Shown one piece after another: positions 12,287-22,659 of a stretch of DNA of 64,000 bases. The stretch's first letter is position 1. The number at the start of each line of letters is the position of its first letter. Source of the DNA: Caenorhabditis elegans. Taxonomy: Eukaryota; Nematoda; Chromadorea; Rhabditida; Rhabditidae. The notes under the pieces are model-generated. The model saw nothing but the letters and a program-made list of their open reading frames with translations, made no database searches and was not told the DNA's origin. The DNA lies in the NCBI RefSeq assembly GCF_000002985.6, contig NC_003281.10, positions 806,001 through 870,000 of the forward strand, read 5' to 3'. Both the position numbers and the translations under genes were made by a program.

Positions 12287-15200
12287 ATGCCAAGCGTTTC
12301 CAAAAAGAACAGAAAGAGTGTAAAATTAAAAATTCCAGGCGGATTCGTGATCAACCCATCTTCTTCTTCTTCCTCATCGAACAATTCCTCATCTAACACT
12401 TCTTCGTCCAATTTTCTATCTCCATATGAGTATCAAGAATCCTCGACCTCACCACGTGACACTACAGATTCATCTGGTGAATCCTCGTTGTCCTCTTCTG
12501 GCTCTTCATCTTCACTGAATGGTTCTTGTAATGTTGCAGCCAAGTTGATCAAGTTCCGCGGGCATAACGTCGCCGCTTTTGACATAAACGGCAAAGAAAT
12601 GATTTGTTTGCCTCAGGTATGAGCTTTTTTTGTGAAAACGAAATAGTCTAGAAGACATGAGAAGTTTAGGTGTACGAGGTATTTCTCAAAAATATGGTAG
12701 GAGGACTTCATACGGTATACACTAAACTCAAACGGTTGTACATTCATCCGATGGTTTGCAATGTAGAACAGGTAAAAATTCTTGTCCACTAACAAATTTT
12801 AGAATAATTTGAAAATTCACCTGACTGACAATATTCTAAACCAATTAAATAACCCGTAAAAGAATCTGATGTTTAATCTCTTTTTTAAAGAAAATAAAAA
12901 TCTCTCATAATCCGCATGCAAATACGGATATTTTATCGTTATCCTTCTATAAAATCTCCACCATCCACGACTTTTAGGTGCGCGCCCTTCGATCACTTGG
13001 AGCTATCCAGCCGGGTGTCAACCGATGTAAACTACTCAAGACTTCGGATTTCGAGAAACTCTATGACGATTGTACAAGCACTTGGTGGGCGTTTTTACTT
13101 TTTGGGATCATCAGGTGATGAAAGTGTCATATTTCCAAAGTAGCATCAAACTTGGCTTGGAAATTTTGATTTCTGATAACTCTGTCAAGTCAGGCGAATG
13201 CTATTACGCTATTACTATGCGCTTAGCTTCATAAGATAGAGGTTTTTTCACTTCCTATTTTCCAAGCTACAGAAGAAACTACGACAAGTTATTTTACTTT
13301 GAAAAAAATGGATTTTCCAGTTGGTAGAAGATTGGTTTTTTATGAAGAGTATGATATGGAGAGTTTTAAACCTCCTACCGAAGAAACAACTTCTGACAGG
13401 TGATTTCTAAGGTGTTTCACGAGAATTGTTTCCTTATCACTTACATTAGGGATCCCAGCTGAAATGCGGGCCTCACGTCGACGCCGCTGTGTGTGCACAA
13501 CGGTGTGCGAAAAGCTAATTATTTGGAAGCGGCCGACACATTCGGGGTTCAGCGCGGCACTATACATTCGGATAAATGAGGCGTGATTGACGCCGTGAGG
13601 CTGGCGCAGGCGACGTGGCGGCGACCTCATGGGAGCCAGAGGTGGGCAGATATTTTTTCGGATATTTTCTAATAATGAATTTATCAATTAATATTGATGT
13701 AGTTATTCTGGAAGAAATGTATCCGAACCAAAGAGTGGGGGGGGGGGGGGGGCCTATTAAGCAACATTTTAATATGATAAAACCTAGAAAAATTCTACAA
13801 GTTTTCCTTACCGAGACCTTAAAACTTATTAGCCGAGCAACATCGGATATCGGATATTACGGATATCGGATAATGGACTTGCATATCGTTTATACAGAAA
13901 ACTTGTAGAATTTTCCTAGGTTTTATCATATTAAAATGTTGCTTAATAGTTACTCTTTTGTTCGGATACATTTCTTCCAGAATAACTACATCAATACTTA
14001 TTGATAAATTCATTATTAGAAAATATCCGAAAAAAATATCCGCCCACCTCTGATGGGAGCCCTATTGCAAAAAGCGTCCCTCCTGGATGAAGATTTACCA
14101 AGGTTAACCCGGTTTTCGTAGAAGTTTAGCATAAAGGATCAAACTTTAAATGATTGACTGCTACTGTTGAGTACGTAGTTTTGGGAAAAAATAGCTCTAG
14201 TAAATATATTAGCAAATCATTAGAGCATTAGTTCAGAGATTCAATAGGCACTAATAGTTGAAATTAATGTCCCGAAAACATTGCTCCTGAATTTCAAAAA
14301 AATCATTAAATTTAAGAAGTACATCTAAATATTACTAATCCTTCGCTTTCAGTACCCGCCCTGGGCGCCCATCAAAAAGAAGCTTTGATGATTGGAATAA
14401 CGGCGCAGTAATAATTAAGAAAGATAAAACGGATTCAGGTAAACTTTTCACAGATATACTCGATTAATTCAATTTTTTAGAGCCTGTGAATGGGCCCGTA
14501 TTCAACCAACTAATGCAACCGCAAATGACGCCTCAACAAATTTTGATGCAACACTTTGTTGCGCTTTCTCAGAAGACGAAAAATAGTTTTGAGAGGTTAG
14601 TCGAGTCATTTTCTATTGTTCATAACTTCAGCAATGTTTAGAGCAGATGATGATGATCAAAATCAGAGAGACGCTGATGATATAACGCCATTGAATCTAA
14701 GTAAAAGTGGAGGAAATTCTGAGAATGACTCAGATTCTTTAGAAAATATGAGAAAAGAAGATGTGAGGCACACATTTATAGTTTGTTTGCATCCAACCTT
14801 AAACATTTTAGTCCTCACCAAACACGTCTGTTAGTGATCGTGGTGGCTCCAACTCAAATTCATTGTCAATGTCAATGGAGGCTGGGAGTAGTAGTAGTAG
14901 TGGCAAAAACGATGAAGCTTCTATGATGAATAAAGTAATGTCCTTAATTGAACTTGCTAGCCAACAGTTCAAGCATGAAAGAGAAGAGCTATGGAAAGAG
15001 CGAAGTGAGTTTTGGACTATATTCTTCTTGAATAACACATGGTTCATTGCAAGGGTCCTACATTTCCAAACATTTTAAAACTATTCTTGTCACTTATTTC
15101 TCAAGACCTGATAACTGTAAAGTATTTTTACTAATCCTACTTTTTTGATCTCCAATGCCTTCCATGACTAATCGTGAATAAGGTTTCAGACAAATCTCTC

Positions 15201-15640
15201 TTTTTCTGAAATTCCACTCTTTTGAAATGTATTTCAAGTCTAATCCGGTATTTTACTTATTAAGGGAAGCCAAATGAAACCAATATTATTTTGAAACATT
15301 TTAATGAATGATATCAGTTTTTTCTTACAATAAGTGAATATGTTTTGAACGGATAGGGCGAATTTTTGATTGATATAACAACAAAAAAAAACTACGTAGC
15401 AAAAATAATTCAAAAAATAAGTTTTCAGGCGAAATACAAGTTCTTCGAGAGAGTTTTCACAAGATTGTGCAAGAAGAACGCGATTTGCGCAAAAAGCTCG
15501 AAACTCAGAACAAGAAATGCACGGCTTTCGAAAAACGCTACAAATATGTCAAAAAACAACTATTGCTGGCGAATGCGGACCTGAGAAGATATAAGGAAAA
15601 GGAGGAGCAGTCTTCGGACGGAAATTCTGTGGAACTTTGA
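12287..15640 (+). CDS. dac-1: Dachshund family transcriptional regulator
   Basis: Eight exons (12287-12616, 12670-12771, 12978-13084, 14353-14438, 14481-14595, 14642-14762, 14812-15004, 15429-15640) encode 421 aa. A serine-rich N-terminus is followed by the SKI/SNO/DAC domain from about residue 90 to 190 (KGKEMICLPQ-type core, HTVYTKLKRLYIHPMVCNVE, ALRSLGAIQPGVNRCKLL). Then come the conserved TRPGRPSKRSFDDWN stretch and a CtBP-type PLNLSK motif. The C-terminal coiled coil (ELASQQFKHEREELWKER onward) corresponds to DACHbox-C. Dachshund proteins are nuclear cofactors; the worm gene acts in sensory neurons such as AFD. The upstream boundary is uncertain because the start lies just after a repeat, so a further 5' exon is possible. 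AATAAA lies at 15715-15720. Confidence 0.93.
13447..13636. repeat. GC-rich dispersed repeat, interrupted copy
   Basis: Carries blocks shared with 17377-17755 and 8737-8790: AAATGCGGGCCTCACG, CGCACTATACATTCGGATA and TGACGCCGTGAGGC. It is split by the hAT-type element at 13637-14052 and resumes with ATGGGAGCCCTATTGC at 14053. Base composition is far above the surrounding intron. Confidence 0.7.
13637..14052. mobile_element. hAT-type palindromic MITE with 8-bp target duplication
   Basis: The 416-nt element starts CAGAGGTGGGC and ends GCCCACCTCTG. It is flanked on both sides by the identical octamer ATGGGAGC (13629-13636 and 14053-14060). The arms are long inverted copies, sharing for example GATATTTTTTCGGATATTTT and AAGCAACATTTTAATATGAT. 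One arm has a G homopolymer near 13738-13752. It is non-autonomous and sits in dac-1 intron 3. Confidence 0.9.
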
Positions 15641-17221
15641 AGCTTTTTTTTTGAAATCAATTCAATTTTTTTCAGAATTACGAACTAAGTATTTTTGTGT
15701 AGAAAAAAGCACTAAATAAACTGTCATATGAAATTGCGATTTTGTTGACAAAAAATGGAAGACAATAGAAATTACATTTTCGCGTATTCCGATTCTTTCA
15801 TCTTCCGATTCCAACCGTTTTTCGTAAGACTCCCATGAGGTCGCCGCAACGGCACCCGCGCCAGCCTGAATTTTTTAAGCATATTTTTCAACAACCAGGA
15901 GGATTTTTTCAGCAACCAGGAGGACTCCACAGTGGTAAACTTCTTTCGAGATTTTTAAAAGATCCAGAAATCAAAATTTTGATTTTTTGCGGGCATGAGA
16001 TGATGGATTATCCTCCCCCAGCCTCCCCACATATTGAATGATCGGAATCTGCGGGGCGCTTCACTGACTGACACAGGAAATAATTCATCATATTTGTTGT
16101 GTTGGGATAAGCATTGACAAGATGGATCACAAGTGGCGAACTTTGGTTTTTTAAGACGGCTGATGGGATATCTAGAGTGCGTCGGAAAGTTAACAGTGTA
16201 TGTTTGACTATTGTTGCTCCCCTGCAACAATAACACTGATTTTCCGCACTTTCAGAATGAATCTGGTCAAAATTTGAATGCATCAAAATTCGACTATTAC
16301 TGATTACCTCTAAAGTGTTAAAATTCGTTGAATTTTTTTCTGAAAACCAAATATGATTTATTTTGACTACTTGAAAGCGATAAGAATTGGCTTGTGTAAT
16401 TCGTATATGAACCTTGTTGTGAAAAAATTCCAGATAAAAACTGAAATGGACCTCTCTAAGTACTCGTTAGCTATATCAGAAAGGATCGGAAACTTTTCAA
16501 ATCAACAAAATTTGTTTCGATCACAACGTGTCTTGTGCACAAAGTCCAACAGGATTGCTTGACCACAACAATATCGTTTTTTTTTCATTATTTTTCCACC
16601 AGAAAGATATCAAAAAGCGTGATGGAAAAAAGAAATGCCAACTGTTTTATATCTTCCCAAATTTTCCCCTTCTCTCAATCCACACTTCTCTTTTCTCCTG
16701 GATCCATCATTTGCTCAAAGTTTTCCTTTCCATTTGCTCCGGGTGTCCTCATGTCCCATTGACCTGATTTATGGGAGAAATGGAAGAGGGCTTGTTTCTT
16801 TATGATACCCAATAAACTTTCTACCCAATGTGTACTTTTTGTTTCTTGTCTCTAAGATGCTTTTACGCACAGCAACTGCCATTTTCTTTTTGTGTTTTAG
16901 ATTTTTTAAAATTAAGTATTTATTTTAAAACGGTAGGAAGCAAAATTTTAAGCGGCATAACACAAATTGTTTTAACATTTTTTCATAGTATCTTTGCACT
17001 AATTTCAAGATTCTTATGCACCAAAAACATTTAGACTTTCGATTTCTAAAAAGTGCTCACAAGTAGGTTGACAATCTAAAACTCTTTTCAAAAACCTGTT
17101 TTTTAAAATTTCCTTGGATATTGAATGTCTTCAAAACTTCGAAAGTAGTGCTAAATTGCACTGAAACATTTTTAGGTCGAAAAGTTGAAATGTGGCATTA
17201 TTTTATATATTGAAATTTCAG
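15641..17221. other. Intergenic region between dac-1 and the lectin gene
   Basis: Holds the dac-1 3' UTR and a fragment of the GC-rich repeat at 15827-15870 (CTCCCATGAGGTCGCCGCAA). I see no gene in the remainder. Confidence 0.6.
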
Positions 17222-20200
17222 ATGACAGCTTCACTAATTTTATTACCGGTATTACTAAACATACTCTATCAACCAGCAGGATCATCTCTGCCTACCTTTT
17301 CCCCGGGAAACAAGCACCTCTGCGAGGGCTTTGGGTGAGTTGTATTCATTTTTAAAAAGTGTTTCACAAAAACCAGGGCTCCCAACTGAGTGAGGCGCGA
17401 AATGCGGGCCTCACGCCGACACGTGTGCTATGTGGCGATAGGTCGCAACAGGTCGACCTAGCCTATCTTTGAGCAACTTCAATGAATAAAGTGTCTACCT
17501 CGAAAGAAAATTTGAGTAAATGGATCATGCTAATGTAATTTTTATTTTCAAAACTATGATTGAATTGTTGGTGAAGCTCTGCTGTGAAATAGGCAGGTCG
17601 ACCTGTTGCCACTTATCGCCACCCTAGTGTGCGCAACGTAGTGCGAAAAAGTCGTTGTTGACGTGTTCGGGGTACCACCCCGCACTATACAGTCGGATAC
17701 ATGCGGCGTGAGTGACGCCGTGAGGCCGGCGCGGGCGCCGTTGCGTAACAGAAACAATAGTGAATGGTTCAGTCTGAAACATTTATGTCTGAGCCAAAAT
17801 AAATGTTACTAGGAACTTGAAAACGTGCCTGCCTGCCTACTATAAAAATCTTGCAGGTTTAACTGGGCTGCAGAGATCAGGTGCCTACGAGATATAATCA
17901 ACGATTGCGAAGAAGGAACACAAGAGAAGAGTAGAGGTGGACGATCCCTACAACGGTCTGAATTCCCAACAGACAACACTCCCCAAGCAGATTACGGCAA
18001 CCCATACTCCTACCCACGTCCGTATAGTCGAACATACCATCGCAACTCGATAAGTCCTATCAGACCGCCAGTTCCAATGCCGATTCCACAAATTTCACAA
18101 GGATGTAACTGTAATCACGACATTGAAGCATTAGAGGCGAAGTTCGACAAAAAGTTATATGAAGTGAAGATGCATGCACAGTATGAGACGGAGAAGGGGG
18201 TTGGAGACCTTCGAAAACAATTTGAAACCGATCTTAGAGAATATGAAAGGATTACAACGAAGGATATCGTCGAGATTAAGGTTTGCTAAATTTAGTTGGG
18301 TTGTTTCTTGAAAATTTAAATTGAGAACTGATTCACAAAATGAATTCGAACAAACCGTGTTTGAGCTAGCATGGTGAGTGGATTTACTTAGTCTCAAACT
18401 TTGGAATAACACCTACTCGGCAGTTTGGTTCTCCTGTTCCTCACCCTTTTTTCACCTATCTTTCACCCTTTTTTCGCCTAGATTATATCGGCGAAATATA
18501 GCAGTGGAAGTGCGAAAGAAAGGTGAAGAAGTGCGAAAGATAGGAGAACCAAATTGCCGAGTATGTCATTTGAAAGAGGCCTTTTTTTGGTCCCTACGAA
18601 AATTTTAAAGGCAGAGGAGCACTTTGAACTGAATAAAAGTCGATCTGAAATTACAATCAGTCCATTTCTTCACAGCTTTAAAGGCTTGTAAAGTTGCTCC
18701 AAATAATAATTTTTGAAAATTTTTATGATTTTTAGGCTATTTCAAGGTAGACAAGTATTCTGGAAGCTTTTGGGAATTTGTATTCTTTTGGAAAAAAAGG
18801 AAAAATCCCTTGATGGAGTTGGGTGAAAAAATTTCAGATGTTTTCAAAAAAATAAAATTTTTTTTTAAATTCCGATTAATTTCAGGCCCCCTAAACATCC
18901 TAGAAATCTTCGAAAAATCTGAAACAAATCACATTTGGAGCCACTTTACGGGCCTCGAAAGTTATGAAAAAATGCACAGAAAGTTTTTCAGAGCGATTTT
19001 TTTCTACTCTGTCACTAAATTATTCTTATTGGTCACCTAAGATAGACTAGGAATTTTGCCTGATGCTCAAACCTTATCAGACTATTTATTGCGTTTAGTT
19101 AAAAATCGATACATTTTAAATTTTTCAACACATTGTAAAAATTCAATATTATAACTTAAGTTTCTACTATAATATACTTAGATATATTTATGGTACCATT
19201 CCAAACCAAAACACAATATATCAGCTTACTTGGAATCTGTGTTTTAAACTTATTCAAGCGCACTAAATTAATTAGCCGAAATACGAAAAATAACACTTTG
19301 GATAACAAACGTAGTGATAACACCGACGCAAGCAAAAAAAAGCGAAAGTTGATAACTAAAGGGATTTAAACATTCAGAGGCACCTCGACTATTTGCAAGC
19401 ACCTCGAATAACAAATAACGATTTGGAGTACTTTTTTATTCAGGTTAGTTTAGAATCAATTCGAGAATTTTTGGATTTCCGTTGACGTTAAACCCAATAT
19501 TGATAGTTTGAACTATAGTAGCTAACAATAAACACTCTCTTCCAGCGTGAAGAAAGTTGGTACACCGCATCTGAGAAGTGCATTGGATATGGTGCACACC
19601 TGGCATCCATCCACTCGCGACTTGAGCTCGGATTTGTTCAGCGACTTGTGCCTGTAAATCAAACTGCGTGGATTGGAGTTAATGATATACAGAAAGAAAA
19701 TGTATTCAGGAATTCTGACGGGACGCCTGTCGATTTTTATAAATGGGGAAAAAGTTAGTTTTTAAAAAATTCAACTTTGTAGGTTAAGTTTGGAAACATT
19801 AAAAAAAGTTAAATTACCGTGCTCACTGTAGAACCACCGTTGCTGAAACTTTTTCAAATTGACAAGGTTTATTATCCTTTTTAAACAAAATATAAGGAAT
19901 GATCAATTAAAAGATTATAACCTCCTTGCCTACTAAATAACTTTTCAAAATCAAGTTTTTAAAAGTTGTACGCAGGGATGTGCGGCAATCGGAATTCAAA
20001 ATTTCCAATTTGTTCGGCAATTGCCGAAATTGCTGATTGCCGGACATTTTCGGCAATTTTCAAACCTAATTATATGTTAGAAATTGAAAAAATTTCACCT
20101 TGTTTTTTAGTATTCGGTTAGTAATTTTCTAAAAGAAAGTGATCAATCCTTAGAGGATTACACCATTTTGAGCATGAAAATAGAAAATTGTTCACAATTG

Positions 20201-20360
20201 CCGCACAACCCTGATTGTACGGTCAAAACAATGATAACTTGCAGAACAACCGGATAACCAGGAACACAACGAGAATTGTGTAGAAGTTGATCACAGTGGG
20301 CAGTGGACCGATAAACTATGCATTATTACTAGGCCATTTGTATGCAAGAAAAAAATTTAA
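17222..20360 (+). CDS. Secreted C-type lectin-like protein
   Basis: Four exons (17222-17334, 17857-18280, 19546-19753, 20245-20360) encode 286 aa. TTTCAG immediately precedes the ATG, a typical trans-splice acceptor. Order of parts: signal peptide (about residues 1-22), a cysteine pair region (HLCEGFGFNWAAEIRC), a tyrosine/proline-rich linker, a coiled-coil stretch (about residues 125-178), then a C-type lectin domain with WYTASEKC, GAHLASIHS, WIGVND, QPDN, WTDKLC and FVC. The QPD triad followed by WTD is the galactose-type calcium/sugar site pattern, so ligand binding is plausible. Many C. elegans clec genes are immune-induced, but nothing here proves that. I cannot assign a clec number. Introns carry several MITEs. 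Confidence 0.85.
17377..17755. repeat. GC-rich dispersed repeat with nested insertion
   Basis: Outer blocks GCGGGCCTCACGCCGAC, GCACTATACAGTCGGATAC and TGACGCCGTGAGGCCGGCGC match the copy at 13447-13636. The copy is interrupted by a TA-flanked palindromic insert at 17431-17624. It lies in lectin intron 1. Confidence 0.7.
17431..17624. mobile_element. TA-flanked MITE nested in a GC-rich repeat
   Basis: The termini TGTGGCGATAGGTCGCAACA and (reverse complement of the right end) GGGTGGCGATAAGTGGCAAC, both leading into AGGTCGACC, form an inverted repeat of about 35 nt. TA sits at both junctions (17429-17430 and 17625-17626). Confidence 0.7.
18414..18563. mobile_element. 150-nt palindromic MITE with TA ends
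   Basis: Left end TACTCGGCAGTTTGGTTCTC and right end GAGAACCAAATTGCCGAGTA form near-perfect inverted arms, flanked by TA in the manner of Tc1/mariner MITEs. It lies in the large lectin intron 2. Confidence 0.8.
18564..19050. repeat. Dispersed repeat, copy 1 (related to 35960-36420)
   Basis: Shares ordered blocks with 35960-36420: TATGTCATTTGAAAGA, AAAGTCGATCTGAAATT, TTGCTCCAAAT, AATTTTTGAAAATTTTTATG and GACAAGTATTCTGGAAGCTT. Both copies have the same orientation. Noncoding. Confidence 0.7.
19973..20213. mobile_element. hAT-type MITE of the CGGCAA family with 8-bp target duplication
   Basis: Begins CAGGGATGTGCGGCAA and ends TTGCCGCACAACCCTG. It is flanked by GTTGTACG (19965-19972) and ATTGTACG (20214-20221), a 7/8 match. 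This copy defines the ends of the CGGCAAATTGCCG repeat family found elsewhere in the window. It lies in the last lectin intron. Confidence 0.8.
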
Positions 20361-21419
20361 TTGTTATTTATATTACCAAAAAAATTTAAATGATAAAAAT
20401 TCAGCCTGACATCAGAGATTTTTTTTTAGGTGACTAGGAATTCGGCTTCGAAGTGTTACAGACTCTTTTCTTCATAAAATACTAGTGGAAACACTTTTCT
20501 TCATAAAATACCTACTTTTTCCAATACCTTTCAGCTTGGACTGTTTGCCGACCAGGGGTGTGCGGCAAATCTTGTTTTTCAATATTTGCCGAGCACGGCA
20601 AACTCAGCAAATTTGCCGAAAATTTTCGGTTTGTCTAAAGTTTTTGCCAATTTGCCGAACTTCTTTAATGCACTTTTCCGTGAGAAATTTGGCCAAGCGT
20701 AGATCACAATTATTTTAATTACAATAAAATTTTTGTGGGAAACTTATACATGGGTTTTTACTGAAATCGCACCGTAAAATTTTGTGCTAGTTTTCAAAGT
20801 TCTGACGGCGACTCGAATCACTATACATCAATATGAAACTGTAATTTCAAAAAAAAAACACCCAAGAAGAGGACAGTGTATAACTTTCACTGCAATACCA
20901 ACCGATAGAAAGTGATTTTGATCCCAATTATTTTTGAAATTACAGTTTCGGCTCGATGTACCAATGAGATAGCACTGGGTAAACTAGTTTTAGAAGTTCT
21001 GACGGCGACTCCAATCACTATACAACAATATGAAACTGTAATTTCAAAAAAAAAAAGACACCCAAGAAAAGAACAGTGTGTAACTGAAAGTTTATGATTT
21101 TTTCAAAGAGTACAGTTTAAGCTAATGTTCAAAGTTCTAATGACATCACCAACCATCAAAATACATCAAAACACAACTGTTGCCAGAAGGGTCATGAACA
21201 GTTCACAAGTGAATAGTATTCTAAGCAGACCTTCCCCCGAGTTAGCTGAAAAACAGAAGGAGCTGCCCAGGAAAAAACGAGTGGAATTGCCCAGAATTAG
21301 ATATGGTTGATCAATTATGATACCTGCCTACACGGCAAAATTAACAGAGAATAATCCAACTGTATGCGGAAAGTGTGAAGAAAATGAGATAATGTTTTCC
21401 ATTTTTGAATATTTAAACT
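20361..21419. other. Intergenic region rich in repeats
   Basis: Contains a truncated CGGCAA-family copy (20553-20665, starting CAGGGGTGTGCGGCAAATC) and a 197-nt-period direct duplication (20787-21082). A 61-codon ORF at 21125-21310 lacks partners, and I do not call it a gene. Confidence 0.5.
20787..21082. repeat. Direct duplication with internal inverted copy
   Basis: Two units 197 nt apart share TTCTGACGGCGACT, AATCACTATACA, AATATGAAACTGTAATTTCA and CACCCAAGAA. Between them lies an inverted copy (TTTTTGAAATTACAGTTTCG), so the whole is a palindromic cluster. A weaker third unit starts near 21130. Confidence 0.65.
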
Positions 21420-22190
21420 TCAGTGGAACCAGGATTCCAGCCACTCTCGACTGTGCCCTCCGCATTTCCATATAGAGCAAATGCTCATTGTATTCTGCTT
21501 GGCATCCTCCAACGCCTCAGAGATTGAGCCCACCAGCAAGTTACAAAATGACCCAGTGTGGTATGTACTCCCGATATTTTTGATTAAACCCACCGCGGCA
21601 ATGTAATTTCCAAGAGTTCCACCACGAGTGTCCTCAATGAGAATTCCAATCGCTTGACGTGGCAACTCGTCCCATCTTCCAATAACGGCTCCTTCAAGAC
21701 GACGGCAATTTCCATGCGGAGCAAGTGTTCTAAGGAATTCCAGAAATCTTCTCATTGTAGAAATTGTTTATGGAGCTGAAACAGATAACAAAATTATTTC
21801 AAATTCAACAAGCTGAAACTTACTGTAATTATTCGGGAGATTCAATGAATAGAGTTCTCTTCGGACCACATCGACAACAGTCGCCATTAACCAGTGCGCC
21901 TGTTTTTCAATTCTTTCATTGAAATTGTAAACTTGAAGGTTTCTGTACTGATGGGAAGGAATGTCGCCAAAATCTCATATGGTGCATTGGAGCCATCGGA
22001 GTGGTCAAATGGGAGACTTGTCAACAGATAGATATGTCCTCCTAAATGAAAAATTGTCAAAATCTGGCAGAAGACACAGGCGCAATACCTCAAACACGAA
22101 TATCTGATGTTTTCGTATCCGTTGGCTTAATCGGAACTTCTCTTAGTCATGTGAGCTGGTGCTTGTACTGGCATCAGGTGGTGGTCACTG
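21420..22190 (-). pseudogene. Unrecognised minus-strand gene, probably broken
   Basis: Three exon-like blocks with worm splice signals read on the minus strand. The 3' block (21420-21755) is open for 111 codons from an ATG (MRRFLEFLRTLAPHG to LESWFH) and follows TTTCAG. A middle block at about 21806-21875 would encode MATVVDVVRREL, but its splice into the 3' block meets a TAA before the ATG. A 5' block (about 21888-22040, GHIYLLTSLPFDHSDG) is open, yet upstream sequence near 22150-22190 is stopped in all frames. Either this is a decaying gene, or only the 111-codon part is translated from a trans-spliced start. I recognise no domain. Confidence 0.4.
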
Positions 22191-22659
22191 AAAGTAAATG
22201 AAATCTCTGTCGGAATAAGTGAGGAAAAACGAAACATGTTTGCAACTTTGCAAAGCTACAAAAAATTATTTCGATAAACAGTTTTCAATCATGGAAAAAG
22301 AAAGGAACAGAAAAGATGAAAACGACGAGGATTTGAAAGCAAAAAACGATTAAAAAAAAACTCTGCACCGCAAGAATTATCGAACGGTTCGCAGACAACA
22401 CTCTATTGTGAGAGACGCAGAGGGCGGAAGGAAGAGGACCATGTTGCGCAGTGATCACAACACAGCGGGCGCTGTGCCAAGTATCATTCCGGATGACGGT
22501 CTGTGTGTGTAGGTTAGACGACCAGAGTAAAAAACAATGCAAGAGACGTTTGTTTTTGTAGATCACGAGTAGATCACAATGAATTTGTAGATCACAATAA
22601 GAATTTCTTTATTTTAATTTTGATGATTAGCTTTAAAACAAATTCTCAAAAACAAAAAA

